A stretch of 8,712 bases of DNA from an uncultured Clostridia bacterium (GTDB lineage: Bacteria; Bacillota; Clostridia; Christensenellales; CAG-314). The notes under the pieces were generated by a model. The model saw only the letters and a list, made by a program, of their open reading frames with translations, was not told where the DNA came from and did no database searches. Of this stretch, positions 1 through 7,503 are shown piece by piece. Numbering within the stretch: position 1 is the stretch's first letter; every line of letters begins with the position of its first letter. A program made the translations under genes and the position numbers. The DNA is taken from positions 1 through 8,712 of the forward strand of contig CALGIK010000017.1 in NCBI GenBank assembly GCA_937915515.1, written 5' to 3'.

Positions 1-3000
1 GTCATGATAAATACACGGACTTTTTCCTATTGGCACATTATCAAAACATCCAAATCCGGAAAGCAGTTTAGAGGCATAGCTGTCACCTTGAACTTCAGGA
101 TTATCGTGATCTTTATAACCGAAATAGTTGGTTAACGTACAACTAACATTTGATACCGTCTGCATAGTCAATCGATTAAAGCTGTCGTAAGTATCTGTCA
201 CAGTACCTGCTGAACCGTGCGTATACCATATGCGGTCGGGATTGTCCAAATTAGGAGGATCAGCAAAAGGATTCCACTCTTCGTCTTTATAATGATATTC
301 GGTAATGTGATAGTCTAAACTTCCGCCGTAAATAGATTCGCGCGACTCACTTAGCCTTTGCTTTTCGTCATATTCATAAGTACTGTTGCCTTTTTCTATT
401 AATTTATCAAATTCGTTATAATTATAGTATGTAGAGTTGCCATTGTCAATAGATATCATCAATTTGCTGTCACCGTTTGTAGATGAATTATTATAATATA
501 CTTGTTCTTTTGTAGTGATATAATTATCGTTGGCAGAATCTCTTTCTTCTGTTTTTACAAGTCTGCCGTATATATCATAGGTTTTTCGCACTTCGTTGCC
601 GTTAGCATATGTCGTAACTACTTCGTCTTTTTGCGGAGTACGGTTGTAGATTTTTGTCAGTAAATTCTGTGTTCCTACTGATACGCTGCTTATATCATTA
701 AAACTATCATACGTCAAATTGTAGGCAAAACCATTATGGCTGATACCCATAAGCTGTCCATTTGTATATACAAAATTATTGGAATTGGTTTCTCCGCTCT
801 CTAAAGTTGAGGAAATTTGAGTCAATTGTATATTATTGTTAGCATAAGTGTTGCTCTTGACTTGGTTGCGTGCGCTTGTAGTATTTTCTACGTTTCCGGT
901 TGCTAAAGCTGTCGAAGTAAGATTTTGACTAATGTCATCTTTATCAAAACTAATTGTTTTATTTAAAAAGCCACCGTTGTTGCTGTATTCGAATTCCTGA
1001 TAAAAATACTTGTTGGGATTATTGTCGTCGTACGTTTTCTCGCTAATTGTGTTGCCCCAGTTATCAAAGGTGTATTCCGTCGTCAAACCTTCAAATGTCT
1101 CCGTTTTATATGTTTGGTAGCTGTTGTTTATATAAGATGAATTAAGGCGTTTTCTGATATAAAAGTCATCGTCATAATCGGTCAGCATTATGTTTTGATT
1201 TATCATCAACGTATTGGGATCTTCGGACGGATAAACAATAGTAGAAATACTTGCTGTATTGCTACTTGTCGAAACCTGGCCAAATTGAAGGTTAGCAAAC
1301 GTCAGAGAATAATTTTCACCGTTAACTGATTTTTTTAAGACAACATTGTTAGCGTTATGAATACAATTTTTCATCTTGTTATACCAAAAATCGTAATTGG
1401 TCGGATTTAAAGCGCAATTTTTTGCATTAGCAATAAAATCTTCAGCATAGATGTTTACATTCATAATAGTAACAGGAGATATACCGTATTGAATATTCCA
1501 ATTCGTCGTCCACAGATACCATTCAAAGATTTCATTATTTATGGTCCTGTCGATAAGCTTATCTCCATCTGTTTCAGCATTAACGCAGTCATATGTGTTA
1601 GGAGCAATTGTTTTGTGTAATTTTATTTCGCCTATTGTAGCAGTGCCGTCAATGTTATTCGTTACAGCCTTTACAGTCAAATTTGACAAATCAGAAAGAG
1701 GGTTAAACTTATATGTTACAAATTGTTCTCTTTCAGGAGCGTTGTCAGTTTTTGTATACGTAAGGTAATTTAATGCAGCCACTTCTTCAGTTCCATTTAA
1801 AAGTTGTACCTTGATTGAGCCTTGAGCCGAATTAGTGTTTGCCTTTGTATAAGCACTAAAGATATAATTGTTGCCCTTTATCAGATGAGACAGAGATATA
1901 ACAGAGTTGCAACTCAAAGACGCGTTACTTTGCAACTGTACGGTACTTCCTGTCTGTCCATTGATAGTAAATTTGCCTTCGAAAATAGGAGTACTGTTTG
2001 TTTTTTCCATATAATGACAGTATTCATCTTGACTGGCAAAACGTAAATCTCCAAACCTTGTATAGGTGTCATCTAAAACCTCATAACTATTTACTGCTTT
2101 TCCTTCGATATCGTATTCGTATACCGTACGGATTTTGTAAGCAGACGCAGTATCGGTAGTGTTTTTATATCGTATAAGCTCTGTCATAAGGTATTTATCG
2201 TAATTTATTACATTATGATCTTTAATCTCTGATATACTGCCTTTTTTCACAAAATTGGTTATTGTCACAACTTTACCTTGAGAATAAGTAAACTGCACTT
2301 TGTCACCTACACTGTTATGTGCCGAAGATAAAACATTAGATGTATATTCGTAAGCATCGCTTGTTCCGTCTACTTCCTGTATCCCAGTAAGATAATTATC
2401 CGTGTTTATTGATAGAGTCAATTTTTTGCCGTCGGGTTTAGTAATACTGATTGCGTTCCAAGCATAGGAAATACTCGTTACTCTTCCCATTCCGTCGGTA
2501 ACAGCTATTAATTTATCGGCGTCAACTGAGTCATAAGTAAGCGTTGTGCTAATAATTGCATTTTCCAATATTTGTTTTACACTTGTCAAAAGTCCGTTAA
2601 GATTAAATTCCAAGACACTATTAGTATTGTCTTTAATAGTAAAACCTGTGGTGTCAGCATATAATAACAATCCTGTACCAGAAGTGTCAAAATATACCTT
2701 ATCTGGCGCTGTACAGTTTTGCGCAAGTGCGAAAATATGGTAGGTATAATCGCTGTCTATGTAAACATAGTCATTTCCGTTAGCAAAAACATATTGCTGA
2801 TAATTTAACTTAAATCCTTTTGGCATATGTGTCGCTATTGCACTATTTATTTTACGGGTCGATGAATTTATTGGATTGTAGGAAAGACTCATATCTACTG
2901 GCATTTTGTTGCCGTCTAATGAAAATAGAGGTTTGTTGAAAAACAATTTACCGATACGCACGTTTACCTTATAATTGCCTGCCATGCCGCTGTCGCCTTC

Positions 3001-4098
3001 GATATAAGATTGTCCCTCTTTTTCTACTAAATTGCTTTCTAAATTGTTTTCTAATACATCAACGTCGTCATGGCTGGTATCAGGCGGCAAACTGTACTCC
3101 ACCACAAAAAAAGGTCTGTAAGAATAATTTGCTCTTGCTGTATAAATAGGAATATTGACAGCGGTTGAGGAATACGGCAAAATGCACAGCTGTCTGCTGA
3201 TATTTGTTGACGTTCCTAAACCAATGTTGGCTATGGCAAAATAACCACCCGCTAAATTTACTCCGCTAAAAAAACCTCCGATACGATTAAAATTGTAGGT
3301 TACTGTTAATCCGCCCATTCCCATAGGGTTAGATATATATCCGTTGCCGTATGAAAGTTTAGAGGCATCATTTTGCTGCGTGCTTAAATATAGTTCACTG
3401 CTTTGCACTATAGCGCCATCAGGCAAGCTTCCATAAATATATACTAGAGGCGCCCGTGTGATTGCATTTGTTGCGCCTTTTACATAAAATATGCTTGGGG
3501 CGGAAGTGCTTCTATCGCTGGTCGCACCAGTATAACTGCCTTGATAATTGCTGGGTAAAGGCGGCGAAAAATCGAATGAAAGACCGTATGTAATTACATT
3601 TAAGCCACTGAGAAGACCGGAGCTTCCCATTGCTTGCATCTTAGATTCTGTTATCGGCTCCGATACAACTTTATCAATAGACGCTTCTTCAGTTTCAGAT
3701 GCAAGCTCAGCGTATGCCTCTAAACTCATATCATTTTCTTGTTGTGTCTTATTCACGACGTTGTTTGCCTCATAAGTATTGTTGACACCCACTGATGCTT
3801 GCTGTTTAGCAAATTCTTCTGGCGTCTGCGCCATGATGATGACGCGAATATTTCCGTTACTTAACTTATAATATTTAGCATTTTGAGTATTCAGTTCTGT
3901 CAATTCCCGTATTACAGAAACCTCAAGTTTGTCCGAATTTTTTGCGTTAAGCATTGAGTCATAAAACTCAATCGAAGTCGCGGCGATATCATCAGTAGAC
4001 TCATTTTCATCAATATTTACTGATGCTGTCACTTTGCTGTTTGTTCCTGGTAAAGCAGATAGGTTTTCGACATTGTTTTTAGGTGTTTTTGTTTTCAT
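1..4098 (-). CDS. Giant RHS/YD-repeat protein, C-terminus outside the window
   Basis: An open frame of 1366 codons without a stop runs from ATG at 4098 off the left edge. AAGGAG (4105-4110) lies six bases before the ATG, and an in-frame stop at 4141-4143 rules out a longer N-terminus. Visible layout: residues 1-165 are polar and acidic, with KYYKLSNGNIRVIIM near residue 80, like a worn form of the N-terminal segment of clostridial RHS proteins. Residues about 170-340 are a beta-rich domain ending FFVVEYSLPP, resembling the DNRLRE domain. The RHS part begins near 372 (NYKVNVRIGKLFF). YD-type repeats are seen at about 522, 662, 1011, 1130, 1174 (YDIYGRL), 1243 and 1304 (YDSFNRL). Residues about 700-835 resemble a carbohydrate-binding jelly roll inserted among the repeats. 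RHS proteins form beta-cocoon shells, often surface-linked or carrying toxins. No signal peptide or membrane segment is visible at the N-terminus, so the export route is unclear. The RHS assignment is firm; the role (adhesin, toxin carrier or other) is not. Confidence 0.9.
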   Translation of the reverse strand, partial: MKTKTPKNNVENLSALPGTNSKVTASVNIDENESTDDIAATSIEFYDSMLNAKNSDKLEVSVIRELTELNTQNAKYYKLSNGNIRVIIMAQTPEEFAKQQASVGVNNTYEANNVVNKTQQENDMSLEAYAELASETEEASIDKVVSEPITESKMQAMGSSGLLSGLNVITYGLSFDFSPPLPSNYQGSYTGATSDRSTSAPSIFYVKGATNAITRAPLVYIYGSLPDGAIVQSSELYLSTQQNDASKLSYGNGYISNPMGMGGLTVTYNFNRIGGFFSGVNLAGGYFAIANIGLGTSTNISRQLCILPYSSTAVNIPIYTARANYSYRPFFVVEYSLPPDTSHDDVDVLENNLESNLVEKEGQSYIEGDSGMAGNYKVNVRIGKLFFNKPLFSLDGNKMPVDMSLSYNPINSSTRKINSAIATHMPKGFKLNYQQYVFANGNDYVYIDSDYTYHIFALAQNCTAPDKVYFDTSGTGLLLYADTTGFTIKDNTNSVLEFNLNGLLTSVKQILENAIISTTLTYDSVDADKLIAVTDGMGRVTSISYAWNAISITKPDGKKLTLSINTDNYLTGIQEVDGTSDAYEYTSNVLSSAHNSVGDKVQFTYSQGKVVTITNFVKKGSISEIKDHNVINYDKYLMTELIRYKNTTDTASAYKIRTVYEYDIEGKAVNSYEVLDDTYTRFGDLRFASQDEYCHYMEKTNSTPIFEGKFTINGQTGSTVQLQSNASLSCNSVISLSHLIKGNNYIFSAYTKANTNSAQGSIKVQLLNGTEEVAALNYLTYTKTDNAPEREQFVTYKFNPLSDLSNLTVKAVTNNIDGTATIGEIKLHKTIAPNTYDCVNAETDGDKLIDRTINNEIFEWYLWTTNWNIQYGISPVTIMNVNIYAEDFIANAKNCALNPTNYDFWYNKMKNCIHNANNVVLKKSVNGENYSLTFANLQFGQVSTSSNTASISTIVYPSEDPNTLMINQNIMLTDYDDDFYIRKRLNSSYINNSYQTYKTETFEGLTTEYTFDNWGNTISEKTYDDNNPNKYFYQEFEYSNNGGFLNKTISFDKDDISQNLTSTALATGNVENTTSARNQVKSNTYANNNIQLTQISSTLESGETNSNNFVYTNGQLMGISHNGFAYNLTYDSFNDISSVSVGTQNLLTKIYNRTPQKDEVVTTYANGNEVRKTYDIYGRLVKTEERDSANDNYITTKEQVYYNNSSTNGDSKLMISIDNGNSTYYNYNEFDKLIEKGNSTYEYDEKQRLSESRESIYGGSLDYHITEYHYKDEEWNPFADPPNLDNPDRIWYTHGSAGTVTDTYDSFNRLTMQTVSNVSCTLTNYFGYKDHDNPEVQGDSYASKLLSGFGCFDNVPIGKSPCIYHD

Positions 4099-4104
4099 AA
4101 TTTT

Positions 4105-4110
4105 CTCCTT
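4105..4110 (-). promoter_or_regulatory. Ribosome binding site of the RHS gene
   Basis: Perfect AAGGAG six bases before the ATG at 4098. It fixes the start and implies strong initiation for a very long reading frame. Confidence 0.85.
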
Positions 4111-4120
4111 AAAAAAATTT

Positions 4121-4150
4121 AGATAATTGAAGCGCGCATTTCAATTATCT
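4121..4150 (-). promoter_or_regulatory. Perfect inverted repeat in the RHS gene leader (operator or attenuator candidate)
   Basis: AGATAATTGAA at 4121-4131 is exactly complementary to 4140-4150, with an eight-base centre containing GCGCGC. Read on the minus strand, the hairpin is followed by AAATTTTTTT and then the AAGGAG ribosome binding site. The arms hold few G/C pairs, so it would be a weak terminator. It also lies where transcription would begin from the candidate promoter at 4152-4180, which fits a dimeric repressor site as well as an RNA hairpin. Which of these it is cannot be decided from sequence. Confidence 0.5.
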
Positions 4151-4151
4151 G

Positions 4152-4180
4152 CTTTTATCGTATCAAATTAATGTTGCCAA
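4152..4180 (-). promoter_or_regulatory. Candidate promoter of the RHS gene
   Basis: On the minus strand TTGGCA (4175-4180, five of six matches to the -35 consensus) is 17 bases from TAAAAG (4152-4157, four of six matches to the -10 consensus). The -10 is weak, and this AT-rich region (4151-4330) offers other poor matches. It is the best candidate I see between the upstream terminator and the RHS start. Confidence 0.3.
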
Positions 4181-4332
4181 CTGCGTGTCAGGTATCGCAA
4201 AAAAGTATGAGAATTTTTTTAAAATAATAGAAAAAGTGTAAAAGAAGATTGCATTGATTTAATAAGTGAAATCAACAATAAAAACTGTCGAAACATTTAA
4301 TTTTTTTATGTAAAGCTATAAATTTTAATAAT

Positions 4333-4374
4333 CAAACAAAAAGTCACTATATATGATTTCATAATTAGTGACTT
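4333..4374 (-). terminator. Intrinsic terminator of the radC/membrane protein operon
   Basis: A perfect nine-base inverted repeat, AAGTCACTA and TAGTGACTT (4341-4349 and 4366-4374), encloses a 16-base loop. On the minus strand it is followed by TTTTTGTTT. It begins 24 bases after the stop codon of the 156-residue membrane protein gene, the expected place for a rho-independent terminator. It would separate that operon from the RHS gene. Confidence 0.75.
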
Positions 4375-4398
4375 ATTGAATACCGCACAATTACCAGC

Positions 4399-4869
4399 TT
4401 AAAATTCGGTAAGCGTTAAATTGTATTTTTCGCAGATATAGTCAAAAATTTTTTCGGTTTTTGGCGTGCGGTCAAAATCTATGGTGTTGCTCTTGTCAAT
4501 TTGGACAGGCTCTCCTTTAGCGTATTTGATAATAGAAAAAAAATAACGTTCATGACTGGTTTGCGTTGCCGCCATACTCAGTTTACCGACGGTTAACACA
4601 TCCTTAAAATGTATTTTAAAACCCTCATTAAAAAAAGATTTCATCTGAATAAAATCGTCAGTCACTTCTAAGCGCTTAAACATATCATTTTTAACAGAAA
4701 TCCATATACTTTGAAGAAGTATCAAAATTATTCCGCCAAAGCTGACAATAAAACGCAAAGTCATATCCTCCTCATAAACTATGCCGAAAATTATACAAGC
4801 TAATATGCATATTGCGGATATAAATAGATGTGTAGTGGACAATGCATTTTTAAAAAATGTTTTTTTCAT
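4399..4869 (-). CDS. Small protein with two membrane segments and a PH-like soluble tail, function unknown
   Basis: A 156-residue protein I do not recognise. Residues about 13-32 and 38-58 are strongly hydrophobic and form a likely membrane hairpin with a very short acidic turn (EED) between them. The remaining 95 or so residues alternate beta-strand-like stretches (RLEVTDDFIQMKSF, FKIHFKDVLTVG, FFSIIKY, EPVQID) and end in a helix-like segment (KTEKIFDYICEKY). This pattern resembles small bacterial membrane proteins with a PH-like domain, but that is a fold guess. The start follows the radC stop by two bases, and its GAGG (4875-4878) lies inside the end of radC, so the two genes are co-transcribed and probably translationally coupled. 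A good terminator follows. No catalytic motif is visible. Confidence 0.8.
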   Translation of the reverse strand: MKKTFFKNALSTTHLFISAICILACIIFGIVYEEDMTLRFIVSFGGIILILLQSIWISVKNDMFKRLEVTDDFIQMKSFFNEGFKIHFKDVLTVGKLSMAATQTSHERYFFSIIKYAKGEPVQIDKSNTIDFDRTPKTEKIFDYICEKYNLTLTEF

Positions 4870-4871
4870 TT

Positions 4872-6020
4872 TTACCTCTTTTTTATCGTTTTATGTTTAT
4901 TTTGTAATTTCTGCCAAAGACCGGCATTATAATTAGTTGTTACCTTCTGTTTTAACTCTTCTTCTTTATTGCTTATCTTTGATAATTCATTAGTTTTGAT
5001 TGGTTTGTCAAAATTTTCGCTGTATTCAATTGTATACTCGTCACTAATAACTTCGTTTGCCGCCACAGAGCATTTTTGTATAGAAATAATTTCTTCTTCA
5101 ATTTCTGCTTTTTCTTTTTTTTGTGATAAAGAAAATTTTGCTAAAGCTGATAACTCTTTAGCTTTGTCTACCGTTATTATAGGGTCAAAATTTTCCCTTG
5201 ACAAGGTTTTTATCCGATTTTTGTTTAAATTTGCAGAGGGGAGGGGATTTTGAGGAAAAAACAAAAAAGACAGTTCGGCACGGTTAAAAGGTACAGAATC
5301 AATTTTTGATGCCAACGAAAAATCCCTCACAGCTGCCCCTATCTTTCCGTCATAAAAAAAGCTGTAGGAATCAATATCGGTAACAATTAAATGGTCAAGT
5401 ACCACAAGCCCCAACTGCAGTGCGGCTACAGTGGCAGCAGCGGTAAACTCCGTATCCGCCTTAGACGGAAAAGCAATGCCTTCGGGATGATTATGCGCAA
5501 AATAGATATAAAGCGCTCCCATCTTAATGGCAATAGTAAAAATTTCCTTAAGCGAAGGCGGCGTAACACTATCCGACTTGTTTTGCGTCACCTCGCCCGT
5601 ATATACAATATTAAATTTTTCGTTTATACAAATAAAAATTACGCTTTCTGTTTCCCTGCCTGCTAAAGGCGCAAAAAGGTGGTCGGCAATCTGAGCACGC
5701 GTAACAAATCCTGTCCCTAATGTGTCTGCATTTGTGGAAAGGTAATGATTGCATGCGCCAAAAAAACGTAAAGTTGTCGCCGTATTGACTCCTATACCGC
5801 TAACAGACAAAAGTTCTTCCTCCGTTGCGTTTAAAACCGACCGTAGATTGCCAAATTTAAGCAGCAGCTTTTTTGCGGTAACTTGCGTATCAGCGTACAT
5901 AACAGACTGATTAATGAGCATTTCCAAAATTTCGTAATCAGAAAGCGCAGACAATCCGCCGTTACTAAAACGATCGCGCAAACGCTGTCTATGCCCTTTA
6001 TTAGGGTGAGTTAGCCGCAT
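4872..6020 (-). CDS. radC: RadC-type JAMM/JAB domain protein with long C-terminal extension
   Basis: A 382-residue protein, counted from the ATG at 6020. That ATG has AAAGGA seven bases upstream and gives the typical RadC-like opening MRLTHPNKGHRQRLRDRF. An earlier in-frame ATG at 6071 has no ribosome binding site. Residues about 1-95 form the N-terminal helical part with a helix-hairpin-helix (VSGIGVNTATTLR, about 73-85). Residues about 105-232 are the JAB domain with an intact HxHx7SxxD metal-binding motif: H176, H178, S186 and D189. The usual PRE segment is altered to SLKE. RadC proteins are commonly about 225 residues; here about 145 charged residues follow, including a possible coiled coil (about 297-316), without a domain I recognise. 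Despite the name, RadC is not established as a repair enzyme; a metalloprotease-like or DNA-associated role is possible. It is first in a two-gene operon. Confidence 0.9.
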   Translation of the reverse strand: MRLTHPNKGHRQRLRDRFSNGGLSALSDYEILEMLINQSVMYADTQVTAKKLLLKFGNLRSVLNATEEELLSVSGIGVNTATTLRFFGACNHYLSTNADTLGTGFVTRAQIADHLFAPLAGRETESVIFICINEKFNIVYTGEVTQNKSDSVTPPSLKEIFTIAIKMGALYIYFAHNHPEGIAFPSKADTEFTAAATVAALQLGLVVLDHLIVTDIDSYSFFYDGKIGAAVRDFSLASKIDSVPFNRAELSFLFFPQNPLPSANLNKNRIKTLSRENFDPIITVDKAKELSALAKFSLSQKKEKAEIEEEIISIQKCSVAANEVISDEYTIEYSENFDKPIKTNELSKISNKEEELKQKVTTNYNAGLWQKLQNKHKTIKKR

Positions 6021-6061
6021 AAAAAAATCCTTTCTTAAATATTGCTCTTTTTGATAGGTAA

Positions 6062-6090
6062 ATGATAGCACATTTTTTGCAATTTGTGTA
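6062..6090 (-). promoter_or_regulatory. Candidate promoter of the radC operon
   Basis: On the minus strand TACACA (6085-6090) is 17 bases from TATCAT (6062-6067), about 42 bases before the radC start. Its -35 element shares bases with the -10 element of the divergent peptidase promoter. Confidence 0.45.
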
Positions 6091-6094
6091 TAAT
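6089..6094 (+). promoter_or_regulatory. -10 element of the peptidase/radical SAM/tatD operon promoter
   Basis: A perfect TATAAT lies 24 bases before the peptidase ATG. The upstream -35 is poor (AGCACA at 6067-6072, 16-base spacer, is the best I see), so the promoter may depend on an activator or rely mostly on the -10. The element sits inside a short inverted repeat, GTATA/TATAC (6088-6098). Transcription would start near 6101, giving a short leader. Confidence 0.55.
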
Positions 6095-6107
6095 ATACGC
6101 GGATAAA

Positions 6108-6113
6108 AAGGAG
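6108..6113 (+). promoter_or_regulatory. Ribosome binding site of the peptidase gene
   Basis: AAGGAG five bases before the ATG at 6119. This supports that start and strong translation of the first gene of the operon. Confidence 0.85.
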
Positions 6114-6118
6114 AGACC

Positions 6119-7450
6119 ATGGATAGACAATATTTAACCGTTTTGGAAGACCAAATGGTAGATGCTTTAATAAAGGTTTTATCTATAAACACAGTTAAAA
6201 CACCGTCTCTAACGGGTATGCCCTTTGGTAAAGGCAATGCGGATTGTTTGCAGTATGTATTGGATTTAGCAAAAAGTATGGGTTTTGAAACCTATAATTG
6301 CGATAATTATGTCGGCCACGTCGAATTTGGAAAAGGTGAGCAAATTGTAGGCGTGTTGGGTCACCTTGACGTTGTACCCGTTACCGAAGGCTGGGATACT
6401 CCTCCCTTTGTAGGCACGACAATAAACGGCAAAATTTACGGAAGGGGCGCAAGCGACGATAAAGGACCTATGATTGCCTGTTTATATGCTTTAAAAGCGT
6501 TAAAAGACAGCGGATTTGTGCCAAACAAAAAGATTCATCTAATTTTTGGCTGCGACGAAGAAAGCGGCATGGACTGCATAAAATATTACAAAACAAAAAT
6601 GCCCTTGCCCCATATAGCTTTTAGCCCCGACGGCGACTTTCCCGTTATAAATATTGAAAAAGGCATATACGCCATGTATTTAGATGTGGGCAAACTGCCA
6701 AATCAAGTTTTGGAAATTACTGCAGGCACAAGAGTAAACGTAGTGCCTGACAACTGCAATGCGCTGTTAAGCCTTACCGTTGACGAACAAAAAATAATTG
6801 ACAGCGGAGTTGGGTACAAAAAAACCGATAAGGGTTACGAACTAACCACCACTGGCGTGTCTTGTCACAGCGCCAATCCTCATTTAGGGGATAACGCAGC
6901 GTGGAAAATGTTTAAAATTTTGGCAAAAATATTTGATACTCACGAGGTGCTTAATTTTGTAGCAAACAAAATGTGCGGCGACGTATTTTGCAAGACTTGG
7001 GGATTTGGGCTTGAGGATGAGCAGAGCGGCAAAATAACCTCTAACGTAGGCGTGGTAAGCACAAAAGAAGGTCACCTTAAAATTAAGCTCGATATAAGGT
7101 ATCCCGTTACTTTTAGCGATGCGTTTATTGAGGAATGCGTTATTAAAAACAGCATAAAAAGTTTAACAATAGAGGAAAAACACATTAAAAAGCCTTTATA
7201 TGTTGATCCGGACAGTTTTCTTGTAAAAACATTACTAAACATATACAACAGCGAAATGAAAACCAATGCAAAACCTATTGCCATAGGCGGAGGCACTTAC
7301 AGCCGAGTGCTGCCTTGCTGTGTGGCTTTCGGACCGGCTTTCCCTGACGAAAAAACAGCAATACACGAGAAAAACGAGTATATCGATATAAATAATCTTA
7401 AAAAAATGGCGTATATGTACGCTTTGGCAATTGAAACACTCAGCAAATAA
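6119..7450 (+). CDS. pepV: M20 family metallopeptidase, PepV/Sapep-like dipeptidase
   Basis: A 443-residue protein close to the usual length of PepV dipeptidases. All expected catalytic and metal positions are present: HLD (H82, D84), GRGASDDKGP with D113 as the bridging aspartate, DEES with E147 as general base and E148 as ligand, SPDGDFP (D171), and H416 near the C-terminus, preceded by GGGTYSR (390-396). The inserted dimerisation/lid domain includes TRVNVVPDN (204-212). Such enzymes are cytoplasmic, use two zinc or manganese ions, and cleave dipeptides at the end of peptide breakdown; exact substrates vary. The family is firm; the symbol rests on motif resemblance. The start has AAGGAG at five bases. 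It is the first gene of a likely operon with the radical SAM gene (53-base gap) and tatD, and is divergent from radC. No broken motif is seen. Confidence 0.93.
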   Translation: MDRQYLTVLEDQMVDALIKVLSINTVKTPSLTGMPFGKGNADCLQYVLDLAKSMGFETYNCDNYVGHVEFGKGEQIVGVLGHLDVVPVTEGWDTPPFVGTTINGKIYGRGASDDKGPMIACLYALKALKDSGFVPNKKIHLIFGCDEESGMDCIKYYKTKMPLPHIAFSPDGDFPVINIEKGIYAMYLDVGKLPNQVLEITAGTRVNVVPDNCNALLSLTVDEQKIIDSGVGYKKTDKGYELTTTGVSCHSANPHLGDNAAWKMFKILAKIFDTHEVLNFVANKMCGDVFCKTWGFGLEDEQSGKITSNVGVVSTKEGHLKIKLDIRYPVTFSDAFIEECVIKNSIKSLTIEEKHIKKPLYVDPDSFLVKTLLNIYNSEMKTNAKPIAIGGGTYSRVLPCCVAFGPAFPDEKTAIHEKNEYIDINNLKKMAYMYALAIETLSK

Positions 7451-7498
7451 ATGAAGCTGATTAACAATAAATCGAAAGAAAAAAGAGTGAAAGAATAA
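7451..7498 (+). other. 15-codon mini-ORF between the peptidase and radical SAM genes
   Basis: An ATG directly abuts the peptidase stop codon (TAAATG) and opens a basic reading frame, MKLINNKSKEKRVKE, that stops at 7496-7498, five bases before the radical SAM start. It has no ribosome binding site of its own. It could pass terminating ribosomes on to the radical SAM start, which also has a poor ribosome binding site. It may equally be chance in an A-rich spacer, so I do not call it a gene. Confidence 0.2.
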
Positions 7499-7503
7499 TC
7501 AAA

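Noticed and set aside
65..3374. Short direct repeat AGTTTAGAGGCAT near 66-78 and 3357-3369
   Set aside because: Both copies encode ASKL within the RHS protein; thirteen bases in a repetitive gene are not evidence of a mobile element or recombination site.
1541..3775. Several plus-strand open frames of 65-75 codons opposite the RHS gene
   Set aside because: They are short, resemble nothing, and lie within a continuous 1366-codon frame on the other strand with recognisable repeats.
4121..4150. Calling the RHS leader hairpin an ordinary terminator
   Set aside because: The stem is mostly A/T pairs and sits directly before a strong ribosome binding site, so a regulatory role fits better than constitutive termination.
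5391..5666. Plus-strand open frame opposite radC
   Set aside because: It is antisense to the JAB domain coding region, is rich in arginine and lysine without any domain, and has no convincing ribosome binding site.
6021..6071. Upstream in-frame ATG at 6071 that would lengthen RadC by 17 residues
   Set aside because: It has no ribosome binding site, its -10-like TATCAT would lie inside the gene, and the ATG at 6020 has AAAGGA at a good distance and gives the family-like N-terminus.
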